This document shows positions 1 to 7,014 of a DNA stretch of 7,758 bases, in pieces (position 1 is the stretch's first letter; every line of letters starts with the position of its first letter). Source of the stretch: an uncultured Taibaiella sp. (GTDB taxonomy: Bacteria > Bacteroidota > Bacteroidia > Chitinophagales > Chitinophagaceae); the NCBI GenBank assembly GCA_937871155.1, contig CALMXV010000410.1, forward strand, positions 1 to 7,758. Reading direction: 5' to 3'. The notes under the pieces are model-generated. The model saw only the letters and a program-made list of their open reading frames with translations, searched no databases and had not been told where the DNA came from. The translations under genes and the position numbers were made by a program.

Positions 1-1557
1 CCATTCAAATGTCATCCAATTTTTAGTGTTTAATTGTAGCGGTGCATTTCCGGAAAGGAATCTATGAAGCTCAATAGATACTTTATTGAATCTATCAAAT
101 GGCACACGTGGCGCATTCGAAGGTATGCCAGATCCATAAACCCAAGCATCAATATTTAATGACTTTTTTAATTGTTGGTCATCTTTTATAAGGTGCTTGT
201 TTAAATATTGTAAAAACTCTTCCGTACTTATAGTTTTGAAAGCATAAGTTGCAAAATAGTTTTTTAAGAAAGCGTCCATTTTTGCTCTTCCTATGTTATC
301 CTCTAAAAGCCTTAAAAATAAAGCCCCTTTTTCATACGCTATATCTGTAAGCCCATCATCAGGGTCTCTTCCAGTCAAGTCTAATTTTAGTTTTGTATCG
401 TTACTTTGTTCCCCTAAATCATTTACTGTTGCTTCTAAGTCTTGATATCCTAATTCCCAAAGCATATCTGCATAACTTTTATCATTCATAGCTTCAGATA
501 TTCTTCTTTCAAAATAAACAGTGAATCCTTCATTCAGCCAGAAGTCATTCCATGTAGCATTAGTAACTAAATTGCCACTCCAATTGTGTGCTAGTTCATG
601 TGCTATCAAATTCACTAAACTTTTATCCCCTGCAATAATAGTTGGTGTTGCAAAAGTAAGTTTAGGATTTTCCATGCCTCCAATAGGAAACCCAGGAGGT
701 AATACTATCACATCGTATCGACCCCATCTATAAGGTCCATACAGAGACTCTGCAACTGTCAACATTTTTCCCATATCACTTAATTCATTGGATGCTTTGT
801 CTATCATATTAGGTTCAGCATAGACTCCAGTTCGGTTATCAATTTTCTTAAATCGGATATCACCAACAGCCAACGCCATTAAATATGCAGGGATAGGTAA
901 ATCCATGTTAAAGTGATAAACATTGCTGTCGTTAAGCTGCTGAGGGTTTTCAGCACTCATTAATGCCATTAGTCCTTTGGGTACTTGCACACGTGCTTTG
1001 TAAGTGAACCTTATGCCTGGACCATCCGGACAAGGAATCCAAGAACGAGCGTATATACTTTCAGATTGTGTATAAAGAAAAGGCTGAGTTTTCCCAAGTG
1101 TTTGTTGAGGTGTGAGCCATTGAAGGGCTCTTGCATGTTGCCCCGTGCTATAATAAATGTTTACTTCTTTTGTGTTGTCATCAATGGGAATGATCAATGC
1201 TTGTCCTAAATGTTTGACAAATTTTTCCAACACAAAATTTGCCTTCTTGCCATTAGTAAAAACACTATCGATACTCAAATCATAGGTATCCAGATGAAGC
1301 TCTTTTTGATGGAATTTGTTATCAATCTTCCAAAGGGCATTGCCTAAAATTTTTTGTTGATTGAAATCTACTTTTATATCTAAGTCAAGATGATTAATCA
1401 ATACACTATCTGCATTGCATTGTGTATGTATGTCTTTCGGGTTGCTTACTGTTTGCAATTGTTGTGATTTATTCTTTTCACTTGTTTCATTTTTGATATC
1501 ACAAGAAACCATTGTACAACTTAAGGAAACAACTAAAATCAAGTAACTAATTTTCAT
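1..1557 (-). CDS. M1-family zinc aminopeptidase, leukotriene A4 hydrolase type, probable lipoprotein (partial, C-terminus off the left edge)
   Basis: Zinc metallopeptidase expected to remove N-terminal amino acids from peptides outside the cytoplasm. The frame is open from the ATG at 1557 to base 1, giving 519 codons. Residues 1-18 form a hydrophobic signal peptide ending in a lipobox-like MVSC (Cys19, then Asp20), so lipid anchoring in the periplasm or at the surface is likely. The substrate-binding GGMENP is at about 293-298. The zinc site HELAH is at 320-324, and the third ligand Glu343 lies in WLNEG, matching HEXXH-X18-E. Tyr408 in DPDDGLTDIAYEKG matches the transition-state tyrosine of the family. 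The sequence around the zinc site is very close to animal leukotriene A4 hydrolase, as are the later STEEFLQYL and DAWVYGSGIP stretches. Family members have about 610-640 residues, so roughly 100 residues of the C-terminal helical domain are missing. Epoxide hydrolase activity cannot be inferred. A weak -7-like AATATTTG lies just upstream (1574-1581, minus). Confidence 0.95.
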   Translation of the reverse strand, partial: MKISYLILVVSLSCTMVSCDIKNETSEKNKSQQLQTVSNPKDIHTQCNADSVLINHLDLDIKVDFNQQKILGNALWKIDNKFHQKELHLDTYDLSIDSVFTNGKKANFVLEKFVKHLGQALIIPIDDNTKEVNIYYSTGQHARALQWLTPQQTLGKTQPFLYTQSESIYARSWIPCPDGPGIRFTYKARVQVPKGLMALMSAENPQQLNDSNVYHFNMDLPIPAYLMALAVGDIRFKKIDNRTGVYAEPNMIDKASNELSDMGKMLTVAESLYGPYRWGRYDVIVLPPGFPIGGMENPKLTFATPTIIAGDKSLVNLIAHELAHNWSGNLVTNATWNDFWLNEGFTVYFERRISEAMNDKSYADMLWELGYQDLEATVNDLGEQSNDTKLKLDLTGRDPDDGLTDIAYEKGALFLRLLEDNIGRAKMDAFLKNYFATYAFKTISTEEFLQYLNKHLIKDDQQLKKSLNIDAWVYGSGIPSNAPRVPFDRFNKVSIELHRFLSGNAPLQLNTKNWMTFEW

Positions 1558-1573
1558 GAGGTGAAAATTAGAA

Positions 1574-1581
1574 CAAATATT
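1574..1581 (-). promoter_or_regulatory. Weak candidate -7 element for the M1 aminopeptidase
   Basis: On the minus strand this reads AATATTTG, seven of eight positions of the Bacteroidota -7 consensus TAnnTTTG. It would start transcription about 10-13 bases before the aminopeptidase ATG. I see no TTTG at the expected -33 spacing, so this is only a candidate in an A+T-rich stretch where chance matches are common. Confidence 0.2.
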
Positions 1582-1650
1582 TTACGGTTTACCATCACGT
1601 CATTAATTAATAACTTTTATAGCCAATATAACTCACACTAAAATTCATTT

Positions 1651-1672
1651 TGGCAATACTATCTTATTGCTA
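1651..1672. repeat. Short inverted repeat in the divergent intergenic region
   Basis: TGGCAATA and TATTGCTA form an 8-bp stem with one G-T wobble around a 6-base loop (CTATCT). Neither strand has a T-tract after it, so it is not a terminator. It lies about 95 bases upstream of the aminopeptidase start and about 110 bases before the candidate promoter of the small ORF. It could be an operator or a chance hairpin in A+T-rich DNA. The rest of 1558-1763 shows nothing I can name. Confidence 0.3.
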
Positions 1673-1763
1673 TTAAATCTTAGAATGTTTTAGTTGAATA
1701 TTTCCATTTATCAAAAATAGGTGCTGTTGATACAATCAATTCCTCCACTCATACAATGACTCT

Positions 1764-1793
1764 ATTGATGCCTATGTCTCTAATTTAGTTTTA
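1764..1793 (+). promoter_or_regulatory. Candidate promoter of the small ORF
   Basis: ATTG (1764-1767), an 18-base spacer and TAGTTTTA (1786-1793) give a near match to the Bacteroidota promoter TTTG-N19-TAnnTTTG. The -7 box differs only in its last base. Transcription would start near 1798-1800, giving a leader of about 36 bases before the ATG at 1835. Its position in front of an ORF that is followed by a terminator makes it more credible than an isolated match. Confidence 0.35.
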
Positions 1794-1834
1794 CATTAAC
1801 AATTAAAACAAGGCATTCTTAAACAACATTTATC

Positions 1835-2014
1835 ATGAACAAGGCAAATTATTTTTGGATTTTCGCAGCATTTATGGTGCTAAAAAGTTCTTCAATGTTT
1901 AATAGTCCCCAAGAAGTGGCTTTTGATAACCCTCCGTTTCATAGCCATGTAATAGTAAAAAATAGTTCGTTTGACTTAAATGATATTACGGTTAGTGGGA
2001 GGTGGTATCGATAA
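1835..2014 (+). CDS. Small hypothetical protein, 59 residues, with a hydrophobic N-terminus
   Basis: I do not recognise this protein. It starts MNKANYFWIFAAFMVLKSS: a lysine at position 3, then a hydrophobic run at about 6-16, like a signal peptide or single membrane anchor. The polar remainder ends in DLNDITVSGRWYR. The frame closes with TAA (2012-2014) followed at once by in-frame TAG (2015-2017). There is no Shine-Dalgarno sequence, which is normal in this phylum. Support for a real gene is contextual: a candidate promoter about 40 bases upstream and a strong same-strand terminator about 65 bases after the stop. It lies alone between two minus-strand genes. It could instead be the remnant of a longer secreted protein or part of a non-coding RNA; I see no continuation in the other plus-strand frames. 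Confidence 0.45.
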   Translation: MNKANYFWIFAAFMVLKSSSMFNSPQEVAFDNPPFHSHVIVKNSSFDLNDITVSGRWYR

Positions 2015-2080
2015 TAGGGTGTTTCTTTTATGAGTTTTTCATAATTATTATAGGTTCAATTAGTGGGTTTGTTTTTCGTT

Positions 2081-2109
2081 TCCGTTGTGATTCTTCACAG
2101 CGGATTTTT
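2081..2109 (+). terminator. Intrinsic terminator on the plus strand after the small ORF
   Basis: TCCGTTGTGA (2081-2090) pairs with TCACAGCGGA (2095-2104) as a 10-bp stem with one G-T wobble and a TTCT loop. TTTTT follows at once, then more T-rich sequence. On the minus strand the hairpin is followed by AACGAAAAAC, with no T-tract, so it is not a good terminator for adenine deaminase although it lies only 12 bases past that stop codon. It therefore marks the end of a plus-strand transcript, most simply that of the ORF at 1835-2014. Confidence 0.8.
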
Positions 2110-2116
2110 ATTTCTT

Positions 2117-3748
2117 CTAAACTATAAATTCAAATTTATTCCCATCAAAAAGGCCTTTATCACTTAGTTTTATTTCAGGAATTACAAGCAAAGCCATAAA
2201 TGATAACGTCATAAATGGTGCCTTCAAATTACTGCCAAGCTTTTTTGCTGCACTATCCAATGTGGCATACTCTTTAGCTAAGGTGTGGCCATCTTGATTA
2301 CTCATTAGACCGGCAATAGGTAATCTCATATTAATAACTACTTGTGGGCTTTCAACAACTGTTATTCCGCCTTTTGTTTCAATTAAAGAATTTACAGCAG
2401 CACAGATACTTTCGTCATCTACACCTACAGCAATTATATTGTGACAATCATGGGCAACAGTAGAAGCAATTGCCCCTTTTTTCAATCCAAAGTTTTTTAT
2501 AAATGCAATCGCAGGTTGGGTTTGAGGGTAATACCTATTAATGACGACTATTTTAAGAATATCTCTTTCTACATCAGAAATTATAGTTCCTGCATCAAGT
2601 TTTGGTAAATGCATTTCCTTTTTAGTAATCAACTGTCCTTCTAAAGCTACTATAACAGGAATTTCTGTTTGATAACTTTTATGTAACACTCTAAAGTTGG
2701 ATGGTTCAAAGGGAAGGCAATTAAAATTATTTATTAAAGAAATAGGTACGGAGGGTAGCAATGTTTCTCCTCCTTTTGCAACTTCTTCACCATTTATATA
2801 GGTGCACAAGATGTCAAAATCGTTAGGATTATTAATTAAGATAAAATCGGCAGTATCATCAATTCTTAATAGCCCTACAGGTATTTGATAATGAAGCACA
2901 GGGTTTATACATGCAGCTCTAAGCACATCATACAAATCATATCCTTTAGCTAAAGCTCTTTTTACATGGTGGTTGATATGATGAAGCACCAACTCATCCG
3001 GATGTTTATCATCACTACAAAACATGACCATTTCCGGATGATACTTCAATATTTCTATCAATGCTTCAAAATTTTTGGCAGCACTACCTTCACGAATTAA
3101 ACAACGAATGCCTAAAGATATTTTTTCTAAAGCTTCTTCTAGTGTGGTGCTTTCATGGTCTGTGTTGATACCGGCTGCAGCATATTTCTTTATTGAGGTA
3201 TTTCTTACATTAGGTGCATGTCCATCAATAGGTTTATTCATCATTTTAGCAGCTTCAATTTTTGCCATCACTTCAGGGTCATCATTTATTACACCAGGAA
3301 AATTCATCATTTCAGATAAATACCAAATATCGTTAGAGGCTAATAGCTTTTTTACATTTACAGCATCCAACGTTGCACCTGCTGTTTCAAAATTAGTGGC
3401 AGGCACACATGATGGGGCACCAAAGAATATTTTAAAAGGTGTTTTTTTTGCATTGTCAATCATAAATTGAACACCTTCCATACCACAAACATTTGCAATC
3501 TCATGTGGGTCAGATACAGTAGCTACCGTTCCATGTACTGATGCTATCCTAGCAAATTCTGTTGGTACCAACATCGAACTTTCAATATGAACATGGGCAT
3601 CTACAAATCCGGGAAGTATATACACCTCTTGCCAATCTGTAATTTCCTCTATTGTTTTAATTCTCCCATTTTGAACCGTAATACAGACAGGATAGGTTTT
3701 TCGTTGAAAGATGTCGATGAGATTGGCTTTGATTGAAGTCGTAAACAT
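2117..3748 (-). CDS. ade: Adenine deaminase (EC 3.5.4.2)
   Basis: Converts adenine to hypoxanthine and ammonia in the cytoplasm, a purine salvage step. It is a 543-residue metal-dependent amidohydrolase of the Ade type, a usual length for a family of about 550-600. From the N-terminus: a short beta-sandwich part, then PGFVDAHVHIES with the metal-binding HxH (His52, His54), TVSDPHEIANVCG (78-90), LSEMMNFPGV with Glu146, DGHAPNV (His177), TDHES (His198), and CSDDKHPDEL (244-253) with the late aspartate pair. The C-terminal Ade-specific domain has ASTVAHDCHNIIAVG (428-442), LPIAGLMS (476-483) and LSFMALLVIPEIKLSDKGLFD near the end. All key residues are present with no break. The start at MFTTSIKANL suits the family N-terminus. 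The gene diverges from gcvP and I see no minus-strand terminator after its TAG stop. Confusion with AdeC-like N6-methyl or secondary deaminases cannot be fully excluded. Confidence 0.95.
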   Translation of the reverse strand: MFTTSIKANLIDIFQRKTYPVCITVQNGRIKTIEEITDWQEVYILPGFVDAHVHIESSMLVPTEFARIASVHGTVATVSDPHEIANVCGMEGVQFMIDNAKKTPFKIFFGAPSCVPATNFETAGATLDAVNVKKLLASNDIWYLSEMMNFPGVINDDPEVMAKIEAAKMMNKPIDGHAPNVRNTSIKKYAAAGINTDHESTTLEEALEKISLGIRCLIREGSAAKNFEALIEILKYHPEMVMFCSDDKHPDELVLHHINHHVKRALAKGYDLYDVLRAACINPVLHYQIPVGLLRIDDTADFILINNPNDFDILCTYINGEEVAKGGETLLPSVPISLINNFNCLPFEPSNFRVLHKSYQTEIPVIVALEGQLITKKEMHLPKLDAGTIISDVERDILKIVVINRYYPQTQPAIAFIKNFGLKKGAIASTVAHDCHNIIAVGVDDESICAAVNSLIETKGGITVVESPQVVINMRLPIAGLMSNQDGHTLAKEYATLDSAAKKLGSNLKAPFMTLSFMALLVIPEIKLSDKGLFDGNKFEFIV

Positions 3749-3781
3749 GTTGAGGATTCTTTTAGTTTTCTTCGATTAAAG

Positions 3782-3817
3782 ATAAAGTATTTAAGTAGGT
3801 TTATTTGTTCGCAAAAA
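3782..3817 (-). promoter_or_regulatory. Weak candidate promoter for ade
   Basis: On the minus strand, TTTTTG (3817-3812) is followed after 22 bases by TACTTTAT (3789-3782), a partial match to TAnnTTTG with two mismatches. Transcription would start about 30 bases before the ade ATG. The long spacer and imperfect -7 box keep this tentative. Nearby, AGAAAG and CTTTCT (3832-3837 and 3845-3850) could pair in a weak 6-bp hairpin; I give it no function. Confidence 0.25.
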
Positions 3818-3918
3818 CTGTTGATATTATTAGAAAGAAATTAGCTTTCTTTTAGAAATTCATTTGTTGAAGTTTTCAATCCATTCTGATTAAATGAAAT
3901 GAATCACTAAAAGCATCT

Positions 3919-3949
3919 TTTGAAATGCACATTACATCTTGTAATTTTG
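3919..3949 (+). promoter_or_regulatory. Bacteroidota-type sigma-70 promoter of gcvP
   Basis: TTTG (3919-3922), a 19-base spacer and TAATTTTG (3942-3949) match the Bacteroidota consensus TTTG-N19-TAnnTTTG at every fixed position. Transcription should start near 3954-3956, giving a leader of about 30 bases before the gcvP ATG. That leader is too short to hold a glycine riboswitch. This is the best promoter in the window and supports the phylum assignment. Confidence 0.8.
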
Positions 3950-3984
3950 CGCATCTTTTTTAAATCTTAAATAAAGTTTTATAC

Positions 3985-6867
3985 ATGAATTTGCTCACTC
4001 AACAACAGGAAGAATTTATTCAAAGGCATATTGGTCCTAATGTAGCGGACACACAAAAAATGTTGCACACAATTGGTGTCAACAGTATGCAAGAATTAAT
4101 AGAGCGCACTGTACCTGAAGATATCCGTTGGGATCGCACCTTAAATGTGCCTTCGGGAGTTAGTGAATCGGATTATCTACGTGAGTTGAAAGAAATATCT
4201 ATGAAGAATAAGATTTTCAAATCTTATATCGGACAAGGGTATTATGACACGATTACACCAAGTGTTATTCTTAGAAATATATTTGAAAACCCAGGATGGT
4301 ACACACAATACACCCCTTACCAAGCCGAAATTTCACAAGGCCGTTTAGAAAGCCTATTGAATTTTCAAACGATGGTGAGCGATTTGACAGGATTGCCAAT
4401 AGCAAATGCTTCCTTATTAGATGAAGCCACAGCTGCTGCTGAAGCAATGGCGATGTTTTTTCATGCTCTCAATAAGAATGCTTCACAACCGGAGCGTCCT
4501 AAGTTTTTTGTAGATGCAGCTACCTTCCCACAAACAAAAGACGTAATTGTAACAAGAGCACTTCCTTTAAATATCGAAGTTGTATTTAGTGATTATAAAA
4601 CAGCTGTAATAGATACTACTTATTTTGGAGCTTTAGTTCAATATCCAAATGATAATGGTAGTGTAGAAGATTATCGCAATTTCATTGACCAAGTACATGC
4701 AGCTGGAGGATATGTAGCTATGGCTACAGATTTGCTGGCACTTACATTATTGACCCCTCCCGGAGAAATGAATGCAGATGTTGCATTGGGTTCTGCACAG
4801 CGCTTTGGAGTTCCATTAGGTTTTGGTGGACCACATGCTGCATTCTTTACTTGTAAAGATGAATTCAAGAGAAGTATTCCGGGTCGTATTATTGGAGTGA
4901 GTGTAGATGCTAAAGGAAACCGTGCATTACGCATGGCTTTACAAACAAGAGAGCAACATATCAAACGTGAAAAAGCAACTTCTAATATTTGTACAGCTCA
5001 AGCATTGTTAGCAAATATGGCGGCTATGTATGCCGTATTTCATGGGCCTGATGGGTTGAAAAATATTGCGAAACGTGTAGCTATCCTTACTCAAACTTTG
5101 GCTGAAGCACTTGCGGCAGCAGGAGTTAAATTGTGTTCTAATACATTTTTTGATACAATTTCTTTGGTAGTAACAGATAGTAATCTTATTCGCCAGAAAG
5201 CAACCAATGCCGGTATCAATTTTAGATACAACAAACAAAATAGTATCACCATTTCATTAGATGAAACCACAACCATCTCTGATGTTTTTGATATTTTAGA
5301 ATTGTTTGCTATCAATGAAGGGGATAGTGTGAATTTTTCCATCAATCATGATCAAGCATTGATTCACATCCCTACAGCATTAACACGTACTTCTGATTTC
5401 CTAACACATACCAACTTTAATAGCCATCATAGCGAAACACAAATGATGCGCTATATAAAAATGTTAGAGAACAAAGACCTTTCTTTGAATACTAGTATGA
5501 TATCATTAGGCTCTTGTACTATGAAGCTGAATGCTGCAACCGAAATGATACCTCTAAGCTGGAGCCATTGGAGCAAGATGCATCCTTTGGCACCTAAAGA
5601 ACAAGCAGGCGGCTACTATCAAATCGTAAAAGAACTCTCTGCCTATCTTTCAGAAATTACGGGCTTTGATGCTTGTAGTTTACAACCCAATAGTGGCGCT
5701 CAAGGCGAATATGCAGGGCTTCTGGCTATCAGAAATTATCATATCAGTTTAGGACAAGCCAATCGTGATGTAATTCTTATTCCTATATCTGCACATGGTA
5801 CTAATCCAGCTTCTGCGGTAATGGCTGGGTACAAAGTAGTAGTGGTAAAAGCATTGGACAATGGCTATATTGATGTGGAAGACCTTAAAGCGAAAGCCGC
5901 TCAACATGCTACTAATCTTGCTGGGATAATGATTACTTATCCTTCTACCTATGGTATCTACGAAGAAACGGTAAAAGATATTACAGCAATCATTCATTCA
6001 CATGGCGGACAAGTCTATATGGATGGCGCCAATATGAATGCACAAGTTGGGATTACAGCTCCAGGTCTAATAGGTGCGGATGTATGCCACTTAAACCTAC
6101 ATAAAACTTTTGCGATTCCTCATGGTGGTGGCGGTCCTGGAATGGGTCCAATCTGCGTTAAAAATCACTTAGCACCTTTCTTGCCGGGCTATACCGAAGG
6201 AGCGTTTGAAGCTCCTACACATGCAGTATCGGCTGCTCCTTTCGGCTCAGCTAGTATCTTACTTATATCCTATGCCTATATCAGATTGCTTGGTAAAAAA
6301 GGGTTGAAGATGGCTACCGAATGTGCTATCCTTAATGCCAATTACATGCGTGCAAGACTGCAAAACGATTTCGATATTTTATATAGTGGCTCAGGGGGTA
6401 CTTGTGCCCATGAATTTATAGTTGACTTAAGACCCTTCAAAAAAACAGCTGAGATTGAAGCCGAAGATGTAGCCAAACGCTTGATGGATTATGGTTTTCA
6501 TGCTCCAACAATGAGTTTCCCTGTACCAGGTACTATTATGATTGAGCCTACAGAAAGTGAAGATAAAGCAGAACTAGACCGCTTCTGCGATGCGTTATTA
6601 GCAATCAGAAATGAAATACGTGCAATAGAAAATGGTCTTGCCGATAAAAAAGATAACACTTTGAAAAATGCCCCTCATACACAAGCTGAAATTACAGCAA
6701 ACGAATGGGCGCATAGCTATCAACGAGAAGCAGCAGCGTTCCCTTTGCCTTATGTTTATCAAAATAAATTTTGGCCAAGTGTAGCACGTGTCAACAATAC
6801 TTATGGTGATCGTAATCTTGTATGTACCTGCGAGCCAACAAGTGCATATTTAGATGCTGAGGCATAA
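3985..6867 (+). CDS. gcvP: Glycine dehydrogenase (decarboxylating), P protein of the glycine cleavage system (EC 1.4.4.2)
   Basis: PLP enzyme that decarboxylates glycine and passes the aminomethyl group to the lipoyl arm of GcvH; with GcvT and the L protein it yields CO2, ammonia, NADH and methylene-tetrahydrofolate. At 960 residues it is the fused single-chain form, not the split GcvPA/GcvPB form. The N-terminal half has [15 protein letters not shown] (83-89), [12 protein letters not shown] (109-120) and [12 protein letters not shown] (333-344). The C-terminal half has the conserved GSCTMKLN (509-516), then [20 protein letters not shown] (702-721), where Lys707 is the PLP-binding lysine. It ends [13 protein letters not shown] as usual. 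No key motif is missing. ATG 3985 is the first start after an in-frame TAA at 3961 and gives the normal N-terminus. Its own promoter lies upstream and a terminator downstream, so it is probably monocistronic; gcvT and gcvH are not in the window. Confidence 0.97.
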   Translation: MNLLTQQQEEFIQRHIGPNVADTQKMLHTIGVNSMQELIERTVPEDIRWDRTLNVPSGVSESDYLRELKEISMKNKIFKSYIGQGYYDTITPSVILRNIFENPGWYTQYTPYQAEISQGRLESLLNFQTMVSDLTGLPIANASLLDEATAAAEAMAMFFHALNKNASQPERPKFFVDAATFPQTKDVIVTRALPLNIEVVFSDYKTAVIDTTYFGALVQYPNDNGSVEDYRNFIDQVHAAGGYVAMATDLLALTLLTPPGEMNADVALGSAQRFGVPLGFGGPHAAFFTCKDEFKRSIPGRIIGVSVDAKGNRALRMALQTREQHIKREKATSNICTAQALLANMAAMYAVFHGPDGLKNIAKRVAILTQTLAEALAAAGVKLCSNTFFDTISLVVTDSNLIRQKATNAGINFRYNKQNSITISLDETTTISDVFDILELFAINEGDSVNFSINHDQALIHIPTALTRTSDFLTHTNFNSHHSETQMMRYIKMLENKDLSLNTSMISLGSCTMKLNAATEMIPLSWSHWSKMHPLAPKEQAGGYYQIVKELSAYLSEITGFDACSLQPNSGAQGEYAGLLAIRNYHISLGQANRDVILIPISAHGTNPASAVMAGYKVVVVKALDNGYIDVEDLKAKAAQHATNLAGIMITYPSTYGIYEETVKDITAIIHSHGGQVYMDGANMNAQVGITAPGLIGADVCHLNLHKTFAIPHGGGGPGMGPICVKNHLAPFLPGYTEGAFEAPTHAVSAAPFGSASILLISYAYIRLLGKKGLKMATECAILNANYMRARLQNDFDILYSGSGGTCAHEFIVDLRPFKKTAEIEAEDVAKRLMDYGFHAPTMSFPVPGTIMIEPTESEDKAELDRFCDALLAIRNEIRAIENGLADKKDNTLKNAPHTQAEITANEWAHSYQREAAAFPLPYVYQNKFWPSVARVNNTYGDRNLVCTCEPTSAYLDAEA

Positions 6868-6894
6868 ACGATATAATCAATAATCTGAATTCAG

Positions 6895-6924
6895 AAATGC
6901 TACACTTTATTGTGTGGCATTTTT
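6895..6924 (+). terminator. Intrinsic terminator after gcvP
   Basis: AAATGCTACAC (6895-6905) pairs with GTGTGGCATTT (6912-6922) as an 11-bp stem with one G-T wobble and a 6-base loop (TTTATT). The stem runs into a TTTTT tract (6920-6924). It begins 27 bases after the gcvP stop and separates gcvP from the permease gene, which must then have its own promoter. A 10-base palindrome CTGAATTCAG lies just before it and probably has no role. Confidence 0.8.
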
Positions 6925-7000
6925 GGTTGATTAAAGTACTTCGTATTTAAGAGCGAAATCAGTTCTTATTAAAAGAGTGACGTACTTCCTTAAACCCACT

Positions 7001-7008
7001 TACATTTG
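7001..7008 (+). promoter_or_regulatory. Candidate -7 promoter element directly before the permease start
   Basis: TACATTTG matches TAnnTTTG at all six fixed positions. No TTTG is present at the -33 spacing. Transcription from it would begin at about 7013-7015, essentially on the ATG at 7015, so the message would be leaderless or nearly so. A poorer alternative is TTTG (6922-6925) with TATTTAAG (6944-6951), overlapping the terminator's T-tract. Confidence 0.45.
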
Positions 7009-7014
7009 TAGCAG

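Noticed and set aside
521..1209. Two plus-strand ORFs of about 70 codons (521-733 and 985-1209)
   Set aside because: Both are antisense to the M1 aminopeptidase, whose frame covers the whole stretch and includes its catalytic motifs.
2081..2104. Bidirectional terminator shared by ade and the small ORF
   Set aside because: On the minus strand the stem is followed by an A-rich sequence instead of a T-tract, so only the plus direction fits.
3075..3470. 131-codon plus-strand ORF
   Set aside because: It lies wholly inside ade on the opposite strand, and ade is a clear, fully conserved enzyme. The product has no recognisable motif; it is a coding shadow.
3749..3984. Glycine riboswitch upstream of gcvP
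   Set aside because: A perfect promoter places the transcript start about 30 bases before the ATG, and no paired aptamer-like structure is visible in the region.
4671..5997. Several minus-strand ORFs of 76-97 codons
   Set aside because: All lie inside gcvP and overlap conserved parts of that protein; no motif, promoter or terminator supports them.
6885..6894. Palindrome CTGAATTCAG after gcvP
   Set aside because: A single 10-base palindrome between a stop codon and a terminator is expected by chance; nothing else marks it as a site.
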